DNA from: Brachionus plicatilis
Taxonomy: Eukaryota; Rotifera; Eurotatoria; Ploima; Brachionidae
Direction: 5' to 3'
Length of the DNA stretch: 64,000 nt
NCBI GenBank assembly: GCA_010279815.1
Contig: QEOQ01000552.1
Coordinates: forward strand, 833,704 to 897,703
Below are positions 1 to 12,036 of the stretch, one piece after another (within the stretch, counting starts at the first letter, position 1; each line of letters opens with the position of its first letter). The notes below the pieces were generated by a model, which saw only the letters and a program-made list of their open reading frames with translations, ran no database searches and had not been told where the DNA came from. The translations under genes were made by a program, and so were the position numbers.

Positions 1-381
1 TGTTCTTTGGTCATAAAATTTGGCAAATTTTTTTATCGAAAATAATTTTTCAATCGTGATACAATGCGGGCAAAATAAGAATTCATTTAATTAATCAGTA
101 AGAATAATAAAAAATCTCGTGTTATTAAATCAATTATTTAAAAAATAGGATAAAATTATTTTTTTAAAGTGTTTTAAATTAAAAAATTAGAACAAAATCA
201 TAACTTAGATATCCTCAATTTTCTGATCAAAAAATTATTTAAGTTAAAAATTTTATTTGGTCACATAATTAGCTAGAAAGTTTATTAGAATAAAAAATGC
301 GTCAATTGGTCCCAAAATCGACCAGTCCCCAAACTTTAAATAAATATTTTATAAGCCTTTTTTAATTCTTCTTTTTTTTAG

Positions 382-1230
382 CCTTGTATTCGTTTTTTGA
401 TAAATAGACACAACAATAAGTATTCATATACCAATAATTCTGACGACAATTTATTAAAAAATATAGAACTTTTTGAGAGAATGGCTATTAAATTTAGGAA
501 TCGTATAATGTTCATCAAAGACACAACAAGCACTGAAGAAATATGCTGCTGGTATTTTCATGGAAATGGAAAAAAACTGGCCGAAGTTTGCTGTACAAGC
601 ATAGTTTATACAACTGAAAAAAAACAAACTAAAGTTGAATTTCCTGATTCTAAAATTCTTGAGGAAATTTTTGTCAACGCTGTTCTTTTCGAGAACAAAG
701 AGCAATCATCGAATTCAAATAGTTCTTCAATGGTTAATGCTAATTTTAACGATGCACAATGTTCTAGTCATTACAACGACCCTGATTCAAGCGAAAGTAC
801 GGTAACTACACCAGTATTTTTGGAAGAACAAATGCCCAGGTTAAGCATAGGCTCAATTCAGCAGCAGTCGTCCAACGGCAATCAAATAGTTAACAGCGCA
901 CTGAATGCTGTTTCATCAGTAATAAATAACATGAATTTGGCATCATCAGGATCAAATTCATCCAATTTTTCATCACCAAGCACCACAAATCCTCAGGTCC
1001 ATTTGAGCCACGCGCCGAGTCAACAGTCTTTTCATTCACAATCTAATCCGTCAGGATCCGGTCATAACCATAGCCATTCAAATTTTTGCCATAACAACAG
1101 CAGTAATGCCACAAATTCAGTTAATAACAACTTGATATCGTCTACATCGTCTAATTTGATTTCTATTGCTAACAGCTTAGCAAATTCAGCTCGACGTGCC
1201 AATTCAGGGGCAAATAGCTCTTTGAGATGA
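382..1230 (+). CDS. 3' terminal exon of an unrecognised Ser/Asn-rich protein (partial)
   Basis: An open frame runs from a good acceptor (pyrimidine tract then AG at 380-381) to TGA at 1228-1230. It has no convincing internal start, so I read it as the last exon of a gene whose 5' part lies outside the window. The first 105 or so residues look like a folded domain ([27 protein letters not shown], then [17 protein letters not shown]). The rest is a Ser/Asn/Gln-rich tail with a His/Asn patch ([12 protein letters not shown]), probably disordered. I do not recognise the folded part. Upstream bases 1-381 would be intron. Real coding is likely because the frame stays open for 280 codons in very AT-rich DNA and has balanced codon use. 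Confidence 0.6.
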   Translation, partial: PCIRFLINRHNNKYSYTNNSDDNLLKNIELFERMAIKFRNRIMFIKDTTSTEEICCWYFHGNGKKLAEVCCTSIVYTTEKKQTKVEFPDSKILEEIFVNAVLFENKEQSSNSNSSSMVNANFNDAQCSSHYNDPDSSESTVTTPVFLEEQMPRLSIGSIQQQSSNGNQIVNSALNAVSSVINNMNLASSGSNSSNFSSPSTTNPQVHLSHAPSQQSFHSQSNPSGSGHNHSHSNFCHNNSSNATNSVNNNLISSTSSNLISIANSLANSARRANSGANSSLR

Positions 1231-2448
1231 ATATTTTTTAATTTTCAGAATAACGATTTGATTTGGAGTTTAGTTTAAATTTGTTAATATTTTTCGAAGT
1301 ATAATCTAAAATGTTTGTCTAAAAATTTAACTTTTATCATAATATTTTATTTAAAATGCTAAATTTATTTCTATTAAGGACTGTTGCTTATTTATTAAAT
1401 AAAAAATATTTAATTTTTATAAATCACTTTGAAATACGAAAAATTTTCGTTTTCAAAAATTACTTTTTTCGTTTGCTATTTCAAGTTTGATCAACAAAAA
1501 TTAATTGAATATTTAAATTTATTAAAATTAAATAGCAAAGTCTGAGGTACACGAGAAAAATTTGAGGTATTTCACAATGGCTTCTTGCGTAAATTTCTAA
1601 AAAGTTTTCTGAAAATTATTAAATCAAAAAAAGAATAGTTCATCAAAACAAGAGCCGAAACTAATCTGCGATTCTGGAGAACAGTAGCTGAAGCTGCAGT
1701 ATTCTCACGTAGGTTAAGTTAAAAGTTTCTGTCAAAGACAGAACCTTGTGGAGGAGTAATGCTATCAAGTAGATATAAAATGCAACTGCACTTGCAGACG
1801 CTTGCTGCATTAATGGAAGCTAATATCTTTGGTATTTTTGCTTCACATTGACTCAGATCAATTATTAAAATATTATTTTTTAGTTCAAAAATTTAAAATC
1901 GTTCTTTTTATTGTAAATGATTTTTCAAATTATTTGAAACTGATTCAAAAATTTATCTGTAGTTAAAATTAGATTTGATTTAACTTCAATTGCTGGATAC
2001 AAACTATTTCATTAAATTTATTTCAAAAAATGCCTCAAAAATATTAATAATGAATTTTAACCATTATTTCACCAAATTTTTGTGTTTAATTTTGTACTAT
2101 TAACTTTGACTTTTAATTTTTTTTTTATTTTATTTGTTTTTATTTGCCTTTTGTTATACATTAATACACAGAATAGTAGAATTTTTTGAAAACTGATCTG
2201 GAAGCTAGAGTAGGTGACGTATTGTCAATGACGCTAGTAAAAACTAGTATGGTTATTTTTTTGATAACAGCATCAATCCTTTTTAATGGAAAAAATTTAA
2301 AAAAAAAAATTTGGCTGGAAGATACAGTATATCCTTTATGTAGGCTCATATTTTTGTTTGAAAATTGAAGCCATGAACTCACCATGTAAAATAATGAATT
2401 TTTTATAGCTGATTTGTTCTTTTACTAAATTATTCCTGGCTAGCTTAG
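1231..2448. other. non-coding stretch, no gene seen
   Basis: AT-rich sequence with only short chance frames. Around 1640-1820 composition is less AT-rich than its surroundings, but no continuous coding frame or RNA gene is visible. It probably contains the 3'UTR of the preceding gene and spacer. Confidence 0.5.
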
Positions 2449-2970
2449 ACTTTTATGAGCTTTATGCACTTTATACCATATGAACCAATGTAATTAATTC
2501 CTAGTATGTTATCTTTTATGTAACATTTATCTAATATGAATTCAAATAAAAAAAAACTTAACATAACCTTGCCTGAATCCTTAACTACAATTGAATCACA
2601 TTTTGTTAAAAGAAAGCTAACCATTAAATTAACCATATTTTGACTTAGCGAAAAACGTCGCAGGACGTATTGAGCTTTGTCAAATTAGGGTTATTTAATA
2701 ATTTATTTAACTTGTTTTTTCATCTATAATTTTTTCTATAAAATCAATAAAAGTCCGGTTTGTTAAAAGATTTTATTTTATTCAATAAATTACCTTAAAG
2801 TATACAAAAAAGAATGTCTTCTTTGCTTAATAATATGGAATAAAGTGCATAAAGGACATAAAAGCCTTAGGTAGCCAGAAATAATCTTATAAAAGCTACA
2901 AAAAAGATAACATACTAGGAAATAATTACATGGGTTCATATGGTATAAAGTGCATAAAGTACATAAAAGT
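2449..2970. repeat. imperfect inverted repeat (foldback-like) with about 70 bp arms
   Basis: The segment 2449-2518 reappears as its reverse complement at 2901-2970 with only a few mismatches; the shared core includes GATAACATACTAGGAA and GGTTCATATGGTATAAAG. A related partial unit (ATAAAGTGCATAAAGGACAT) lies at about 2840-2862, so the right side holds a second degenerate copy. The loop is about 380 bp and has no convincing protein frame. This is the shape of a non-autonomous foldback element or MITE, but no target-site duplication could be defined. Confidence 0.6.
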
Positions 2971-4213
2971 ATGGGTTGGTTACAAGATTTTACAAATAAA
3001 AAATTAAAAAAAGGACACATGAAGTACATAAAAGAAACATAATATATACAGCACTTTAAAGTTACATACTAGATATAAATGACGTCATTGGCAATAGATG
3101 GAGTAATTGATAAATTACTAGAATTTTTTTGTTAATCAATTTTTTAAAATATCAAATATAAAATATATACTAGTATATATATTTATCATTTACTTTTTAA
3201 TTTAATCGAGTAAAAAATAAGATTTAAGAAAGGCAATTTTTTAAAATTTTAAATAGGTATATTTTGCAAACATTCACTCCATTTAATTTTTAAACTAAAA
3301 AAGATTTGATAGTTAAAAAAAAATGTAATTAAATTTTATTTTTAAAGAATTAAAATACTTAAAAAATATACATAAATAAATTCGATGATCATTCTTTTAA
3401 GTGATGCTTTAATATAAGTTCAAAATAAGTTTCTAAATAAAATTATATAAATATTAAAAAAAATTTAAAAATGAAATATAAGATTTTATTTAATTAAATT
3501 CCAGCAAAAAGAAAAAAAAATTAAAAAAAGTGTTTGAATTTTCGTAATAATTGATTAGAGCAGTTAAAGAGAGTTAAGTTATTTATTTTTTTATTTCGTT
3601 CTACCGAATACTTTCATTAACTAGTTCCAAGCTGTACCACTTAGAGCGAAAATATTTTCATATTACTTTTTGTTCAATGTAAAATAAAAAATACACATTC
3701 AGACTTGTTGAAGCTAAAAACCAAGCGGATTTACTTTAGATCTCTTATTGCTGTCGAACAAAAAAATTTAAAAATCTCTTCTCAAACAAAAAATTTTTAA
3801 AAACTATATAAAAGTATAAAATGACAGATTACAATTTTACGTATGTGATAAAGGAAGTTTTTGAATAGAAAAATAGCCAAAGAATACAGTAAAAAATAGA
3901 TTTGAGCACTATTAGCAAAATGTTCTAAAACAGATTAGTTTTGTAGGCGCTATTTAATTTTGGTTTTGGTTAAGTCACCTTAAGTACCAGTTGCATTGAG
4001 AGTTTCAGTCGTTTTAAAACCGAGCGACACAATTCATAATAATCTTGCTTCACCATTCATCTTATCTATCACCCAAAATATCGATTTCTTCTTCTAATAA
4101 TTTTTTTTAACATATACTTATTTCATTGAATATTTTTCAGAAATTTTTTTTAGAATTTTAAATGTTTAAATGAAAAAAAAACTAGTGGTTTTGTGTTGTA
4201 CTAAATGTAGTCC
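2971..4213. other. non-coding spacer downstream of the B55 gene
   Basis: Very AT-rich sequence with no supported frame. It should include the 3'UTR of the minus-strand B55 gene that ends at 4214. Nothing else recognised. Confidence 0.5.
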
Positions 4214-7200
4214 TCACAGAGACATGGTCGTGTTCTGAGACGGCGCTTGTGGTGTCTGTACATTCGGTGTGTTTGAGAAGCCACTTGAAGGCGCTGTATA
4301 AAATGAAGTGTTCAATTGAATTTGGCTCAGCTGATTCTGAGAATTTTGAATTTGTGCCGTATTCTGAGAGTTCATAGGTGTCGTACTAAACGTGTTGTTC
4401 GATAGAGTGTTAAAGCAATTCATAGACGAATTAGATGAGATTGTGTTACAAGATGAAATGTAAGAGGCCATAGAGCTTGTGGGGCTGGTGTTCTCTTTAT
4501 TGTAGAAGAGATAGAGATTGTTGGTGGCGGCTATGGCAATTATGTTATCTTTTGGGTGCCATGACGTGTGTAGTATTTTTTTTGTAAAGTCCAAGTTGTC
4601 CACATTGACCTCGTCTTTGTAGGAATTTGTTTTGCCGTTCATCAGGTTGTTTCGCTTTGAATTGAGTAGAGGCGATGAATTTCCATTTGTTTGCCCGTTC
4701 GACAGATTTGAATTTGTAACTCGCTTGGGTCTTAGCAGTTGTCTTGGTTTTGTTTGCTCTCTGGAACACTCGAACATCAGCTCCTGCTTGGAATTTCGAT
4801 TGAACGATTTGAAAAAATTGTTATAAGAACCTGTTAAGATATGGCTTTAAGAGAAAAATTATTTTTTTGTTTCCCCAATTTAAAATTAATTGATGCTCAC
4901 TCGTCGTTCGAACTCCAGCTGCATTCAAATTTGTCAAATATGCAGTCGTTTTCATACAAAACACAAAGTTTGTTCCTCAAGTAGTCGTGGACATTGTAGG
5001 TTTCGACCGGACGATTCTCCATATTCAAGTCCCATATTTTTACATTTAGGTAATCTCTTGTGCACAGATAACGACCTGAATGACTAAATTTAACATCCGA
5101 TATTGAGCTTATGATTTCGGAAAAAAAATTCTTGGTCGTGGGATCTTCTCTTTCCTCAAAAACTAGACAAAAAATTAATCTTTTTTTAAATTTTTTTTCA
5201 ATTCTGAATATTTACTTTTAGCTTGACTGTCGCACAATGCCGATTGACGCATATCGCACAGACGTATTATTCCTTTACTACTACTGTAAACAAATAGATT
5301 GCATTCTTTTGGATGGAATTCAGCGGCTGTAATTACTTCGGTCAATTCTTCCATATTAGCTGGTTTTATATCAACAATGTCTTTTGTAAAAAATTAAATA
5401 AATTTTCATTTTAATTTTAGATGTGTTTTTTTATTGAAAAAATTCAAAAATTTTTAATTTAGAAAATAAATAAAAAATATTTTTTACATCCAAGGGGAAA
5501 AAAATGGTTACTTTTCTACTTTAAGTCAGCAAAAAAAATAAAAAGACAACTCGAATAATTTTTCTGATCAAAATTAAATTTAAGAAATTTAATAAACTCT
5601 TAATTATTAAAAATTAGATTATGAATTGGCGAATTAAGGTTTTAAACTAGGGTTTCCAGATTTATTTTTTCGAATTTTTATTTAAAAAACCTAAAACTAA
5701 ATGAAAATATTCATTTATGATCGCTTTCGTCTAAGTTGATTAAATCCGAATCTTAGATTTCTGAGTTTTAATGAAATAATTTCTATAATTATTATCAGAT
5801 ACTAAAAGAATAAGAATTGGCTTATTTTTCACTTTTTTAAATTTTTTCATGTTGCTTATTTATTGAATTTTCTAATAAAGATTCAAAAATATCACCACGA
5901 TCAAGATATACAAAATTGTTAAAAAAGTGTTTAAGTATTCAAAAAAGGTATTTTTTTTGGACGAAGTTTGAGAGATTATTTCAAATTTTTTCTTATCTGA
6001 TAGAATTAATCATCATGTTCTTTTATGTTGGAGCTGCTTTGGAAAAGTTGAATTTTTTTTATGTCAGAAAAATGTTTTATCTTAATTTTTACTTTTAAAC
6101 AGAGTCCAAGTCCGGACTTTGACTTTAACTTGGCTACCGCATTAACTACATGAAACGGCAAAAAATTCATTTTGTTCGGATTTTTAAAAAAAAAAAATAT
6201 TTAAAAGTCCGGACTTGGACTTTATTTTGAGACTTTTAAACAACTTTGCTTTTAAATAAAAATAAATCAATAAATTCAAGACAAGAAAAGCATAAAAAAT
6301 TTTGTCTTTTTTTAATTTTTATAATCAGTGAAATCGATTTTTAATTCTCAAATAAATAAATTATTTTTGCCTCAAGAATTTTCTGTTCCAAAATTTAAAA
6401 AAAAAAAAAAAAAACATCATTTTTTATTCTAATTTGCATTAATAATCGATTTGGAAAATTTAACTTTCAAGAGCTTTTGTTTTAAAAAATGTTTTAATTA
6501 AATTAAAAACTTCAATTGAAAAATAGAATAAAAATTGTTTAAGCCCTAATTTGTTTAGAGACTTAACATACCTAAAATAAATATTTTATTAAAATTGCGT
6601 AATTTTTAAAGTAATTTCCAAAAAAAAAAAAGACAAAATTTTATTTTTAGATAAGGAACAGACCAAAATGATTATTTAATTTTATAAATGTGGACTGTAA
6701 AATGGATTTTAATGAGTCAAATAGTCACAAAGGCTGAGTGAAAAAATAAACTGCTAATCAAGAGATAAAAATACTCACTGAATGATTGATTGGTAATTTC
6801 AATGTGCCAAAGATTTATGCGTAAATCGTCAGCCGACATGAATGTCTCTTGGTCACTGTTCAACGAAATGGAATTAATGTGATATGTGTGTGCATTGGCA
6901 AATACACGTTTTGGTATTGCTTCAACCTCAATTCTGTCCATATATTTTACCACAGGTATACTTACTGTTCTAATGAAGCCGTTTATGTCATCGCGCACGG
7001 TTATATTACCGTTCATAAGACTAGTGTGGTTTTGATAATGACTGTATTCTGTAGAGGCCGCCGATGACTGAATTATGGCCCGCTTGTTCCGCTCTCTAAT
7101 CTTCCACAGTTTTACTGTTTTATCATTTGTGGACAGGAGAAAATGTGCCATGTTTTTTCGTCTCAGCCATTTGATTTTGTTAATTTTCTCCTCGATTTCC

Positions 7201-7609
7201 AAGCTCTTCAGGTAGTCGAACTCGGCCTCGTGGCTCTGAAATGTACTGTACACATTGTACTCGGTTCTCAGGCTGTTGAAGTCATTTTGCTGGAGCTGAG
7301 ACTTGGTCGGTTGTTCGCGCTGAAAAATGACTATGCGACCGCCCTTGTCGCCGGTGGCCAGCAGCTCGCCGTCCTCGTTAAACTCAACTGTGCTAATTAC
7401 ATCCGCTTAAAATTGCTACTATTAATCAAAATGGAACCCAAGCCAGCTATTAAGAGTACATACCTTCGTTGACCTCGTCCTCCATGGTGCCCTTGACTTG
7501 CGAGAAGTACCATTGGGCCTCGCCACCGGACTCTATTAAAGGATTAGAAACTTTTCAAAAAATTTCATTTTATTCCTTAAAAAAAAGCAAAATTTTACGC
7601 ACCAGTCAT
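4214..7609 (-). CDS. PPP2R2: PP2A regulatory subunit B (B55 family), WD-repeat protein
   Basis: B-type regulatory subunit that gives protein phosphatase 2A its substrate choice. Six coding exons, in transcription order: 7609-7603, 7532-7464, 7405-6779, 5380-5216, 5162-4901, 4844-4214; phases agree throughout and give 586 residues. The start [17 protein letters not shown] aligns with the vertebrate N-terminus. Diagnostic stretches include [80 protein letters not shown] and [20 protein letters not shown]. The family normally ends just after NNLYLF, at about residue 495 here. This protein continues for about 90 Ser/Asn/Thr/Gln-rich residues and has an extra Asn/Ser insert before the last blade. 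Intron 3 (5381-6778) is unusually long and contains a palindromic repeat. Confidence 0.95.
6100..6222. repeat. short inverted repeat (MITE-like) inside a B55 intron
   Basis: AGTCCAAGTCCGGACTTT at 6102-6119 is matched exactly by its reverse complement at 6205-6222. Each arm contains the palindrome AAGTCCGGACTT. The left end reads CAGAGTCCAAG, a hAT-like start, but no clear target duplication was found. It is probably a small non-autonomous element or its remnant. Confidence 0.45.
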
Positions 7610-10600
7610 CTCGGATTCGTATGATTCCCAATCCAGTTTTGACGCTTATTTGTGACTAACAATTTTGATCAACACTTTATTGATATCTACTTTATTGATA
7701 GAAGCCAATTACACCGATTGATTAGTGTGTGCTGGGTGGCAAAAAATTTCAAATTTTTTTTCTTCTTTTTTTTTCTCAATGACACAAAAAAACTTTGAAA
7801 TACAAAAAATATAAAAAAAAAACAAAATTAACAAACAAATGTGCTGTTTGGACGCTTTTTTGGCTACAAAAATTTCTTGAAAAAAAAACAAAGAGAAATA
7901 AAGTTAAATAAAATTTAAAAATTAAATTTAAAAAGCCGAAATTTGACTAAATCTTTGTTGATGATTGTTGCAAGAAATGCATTCATTAAGTGAGAGCAGC
8001 ATAAATGGGTAATAGAGACACACTTGCTGAGCGTTTACTGCCAATCTTAGCTTTTAACAGTGCCCCCCTGGCGCAAATTTCGACTTAAGCGAGAGTGTGA
8101 GAGTTTTAGTTGAAATTATTCATTTCAAATCATAATTTTGAAACATCTCTTTGCATTCGACTCCACACGCTCACCACACACTTACACACTCATCCACATT
8201 TTGAATATTTTAAGCTGAAATTATACATAATAAACTTGCAATTTGAATTTTGCTATTAGATAATTAAGATATCCAAGGAAATAGAGATCTTTGTTCAGTG
8301 ACTCGGATCTGAGAGAAAAATTGTTTACTTATCGATTTGTTGCGGGTCCTCCTCAATCTATTTGCTTATTATCATTTTTTATTATCAATCAATGCTAAAT
8401 ATTAAATTAATAAAAGCGCAATTCTAAATGCTAATCAAAATCAACTATCAGTGATTGTCTTTAGCTTTCTAACAAAAATATTATCTCCTTTGCTATTCAA
8501 CAGCAACAACAACAACCTTAAAAGCATTACTAGTTTATTTTCTTTTACTTAGAAAAAAAAAGAAAAAAAAGAAATTTAATTTCAACTGCACATGCAAGAA
8601 TAGAATATAATTTTGAACAAATTTCTAAACAACGCTAAATACATATTCACGTTGTATTTTAAATTTTGATGTTCAAAATTATCGGAGGGGAAAATATTGA
8701 ATTTTTGAAAATAATTTAAATTAATAAATTTTTCTGCTTTTGTTTGATTAATTTTAGAGCTTTAAATGTGTGAGCGTTTGCTCAACGATATAAAGATATT
8801 GAAAATTGGAAAAAAAATTAAAGTTGAAAAGAACGGCAAGAATAAATTAGATCATCTTCATTAATGAAAATATTGAAATATTTTTAAAATTCAATTAGCT
8901 CTTTTTTTTTTAAATAAGATTTTAATATTTTATGCAAATTTACCATAAAACATACCGGAATGTTATTAAATTCTAGTCCTGAATATAAAGCACTTTTTTT
9001 CTCGTAATAAGTAATTTGTTTTAATTAACCATTATTTATTTTTCAATAATTATAATAATCAATATGACTTTTAATTAAATTTCGATTTAATCATCTTTTA
9101 AATAATTAACTTTTAGGTATGTAATTAAAATATTATATCACAAGGATTAGTTGAAGGGAGCTCTTTTAGTCAAACAGAATTAACTGGATAATGGTAGAAA
9201 AAACGCATTTCTCTTTATGATAGATATCATTCTCAGAGTCCATTCCATCATAAATTTGATTTATTATTGTTAAATTAAAAAAAATACAAAATTTTAAGGA
9301 ACGAAATTACATTTTGACCGATCATGTCAAATTATTATTATTATTATTATTTTAATTATATTTTCAATTTTTTTTGTATATTTTATGAATAATAAATATT
9401 TTTTAAAACGAAATTTTTTAGATGATTTTTTATTAGTTATTTAATCTAATTATGCAATTTAGTACTAATGAAGTAAGCTAATTAAGAATTAAAAGAAAAT
9501 TGGACTTTTGTTTAAACTCGAAAGCCCGGAGAATTTTTTAGACCAATTTATTTAAAAAATGTTAAATTTTAATATATTTTGATTGTAATAACAATGTCTA
9601 ACATTGAATATTTTATTTTCTAAGAAACATTTAGAAATAATTTGTTTAAGAATGAGATTTTTCCATAAAAAGCGGAATAAAAACTTGTAATTCAGAATTC
9701 TTTGGCCAAACTCTCAAAAAAATCTTTAATTTAAACTCTTATGACATACAAAAAAGTATAATTTGCGCTTTTTAAAATTTAATCTGATATTGAAGGAATT
9801 TTTAAAGGAAATGAAAAATAAACTAAAAATCAAATCATTTAAGCATAAATTAAAAATTATTTATTGTAAGCTTAGATCTAGATTAAATGAAATTGGTTTT
9901 CAAACTGATGCAAAATAAAATTTTAAAATTTAACAGAAATATCATGTAAATTAAATTTTCTAAATTGAAAAAAGGACTTGAATTTTTTCTAAGGCCTGAG
10001 TGTTTTTTTTTTATTATTTGATAGATAAAAAAAAAATAAGTTTGATCGGTTAAATGAGGAAAATTTGCACAGTTAAAACGGTAATTTTCACAAATTTACG
10101 CTTTACCTTGTGAAATTTCATTCATACATTCTGTAAATTTTCATGATTTTTAAAAGTATTAAAAAAAAACGCAATTAATTGATACAGTTTTTGCAAATTT
10201 TTGCAGTAGGTGAAACAAAAGTTGCTTCACTTTATTTCATATGAAGAATAAGTTTTTGACCATTAGAACAAAAGTTATAATAATATTTTTTCTTTTTGTA
10301 TTGGAAGTTTTGCATGAAATTTCACAATACCTTCCAATGATATCTAGTTGCTTTGGAATCTGTAGTCTTCGCATTCTAATCGCTCTATACAAATCATTGA
10401 AAGAATCGGACAAAATAATGGTTTATTTTTTGATTAATAAATGATTTGAATATTATTAATACTCTTTTTTTAAAGGAATTGATAAGATTAAATTTTCAAA
10501 ACAACTATGATGTTATTTAAAACTAAGTTATTTGAAAAAAAATAATATTTTTCATCTACATGATAATTAATTTAGTCCCAAATAAATTAATCATTTTTTT

Positions 10601-12036
10601 TTGTGAAAGTGAAAGATTCACCTTAACAACCAGAATTGTGTCGTTTAAAATGATTTAATTTTATTTAACGATTGGTTTATTTTTGACTTTTAATAATTTG
10701 GTTTTGTATTAGTTTGAAAACCAATTTCATTTAATCAAAATTTACCCTTAAAATAAATTTTTGTTAATTAATTTTTTGATTTTTTTAAAAACTAACATTT
10801 TTTTGCAGAGTTTGGTCAAAGAATTTTATAAAAAGCGCTCTGGATTTCTCTTTTAAAGAACATCCAAAATTTAGTTCAGAAATATTTGACAATTTTTCAG
10901 TGCATGTTTTAGTGATAATTATATTATAGTATATAATATATATGTACAATAAAAACTAAGTCTTAAATTTAAATAATCTTTTAATTTAATTTTCAAAAGT
11001 TTGTTAGATTTTTTCTTAAATTTTGCAATCAAATTTATCAAACTATGGTGTTAAATTTAAATTGGAAAGTTCTCTACTGATATTTTGTAAACAGAAATAA
11101 AAAATTGAATCCAAATATTAATATTTAATTTTTTTTTTAATTAAAAAATATTACTATTTTTGTTAGTACTGTTAATTGAAACAAATTTAGACGAAAAAAC
11201 TACAAAAAAAATTAGCATGTATTTTCACTCATTTTGTTAGAACGACGTGCTTCACCGATTAGGAAAAAAAATAGCTACTAGATAAACTACTCATGTTTTA
11301 ATTATTAATTATTTCAAATGAACCTTAAACAAAATGAAAATGTATTACTCTTCAGTCTTTTTAAGATTTTCAGAATTATCATAAATCAAACATATTCGCA
11401 TGAAATAAACTAAAAAACAAAAAGAGCAGTTTAATTATGTTTGAGTAGGGGAAGGAGTGAAAAGTGTTTATCAGAGAATCATAAGTAAAACTAGCTAAAA
11501 TTTAAATACAAAAACCTTTTATGAAATACAAATATAGTGAAATAATTTATTTATCTTGTAACAAATCAAAAGCGATTAATGATATCAAATTTGGAAGGAT
11601 ATACAAAAGATTGTAATGGTAGACTTAAATTATGCATAAGTTTTAAAAATCTTATGAACCTAAGAAATACCTAAAAAGGATCTTAAACAAATGATTTACG
11701 AATAAATTATCTTCTACTTAGGGAATTTTCTTTCGAATAGCTAGAAAATGCAAATTCATTAGCTTCTAGTTTGAATATAAAGCTATTATAGATTCCTAAA
11801 ATTTGATCTATAAAAAGTTAAAATGAAAACAAAATATAAAAATCATAGTAATCGGTTAACAAATTTCAGAAGCGTTTTTTTTCATATTCATATTTTGGCT
11901 TTATATATATAAATTGTCAGTATATAAATGAATGTGATATTTAAAAAAAATATTTTCTTGAATCTTTAATAAAAAAATCGTGTAAAAGACTATTAAGACA
12001 ACTTTTAGATACTTTTGATAATTTGAAAATTTCAAA
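7610..12036. other. long intergenic region between B55 and myosin light chain
   Basis: Both flanking genes are transcribed away from this region, so it should hold both promoters. The segment 7960-8200 is less AT-rich and contains repeated CACAC/CACTC words, plausibly part of the B55 5' regulatory or untranslated region. An ATT trinucleotide run lies near 9335. TATA-like words occur near 11900-11930 ahead of the light chain start. No protein frame in this stretch looks real. Confidence 0.45.

Noticed and set aside
2790..3029. Minus-strand frame with repeated LLCTLCTLYH-type words
   Set aside because: The repetition is explained by the inverted/direct repeat units in the DNA at 2449-2970, not by a protein.
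10241..10444. 67-codon plus-strand hydrophobic frame
   Set aside because: Isolated, with AT-biased codons and no flanking exons; the hydrophobicity is what T-rich DNA produces.
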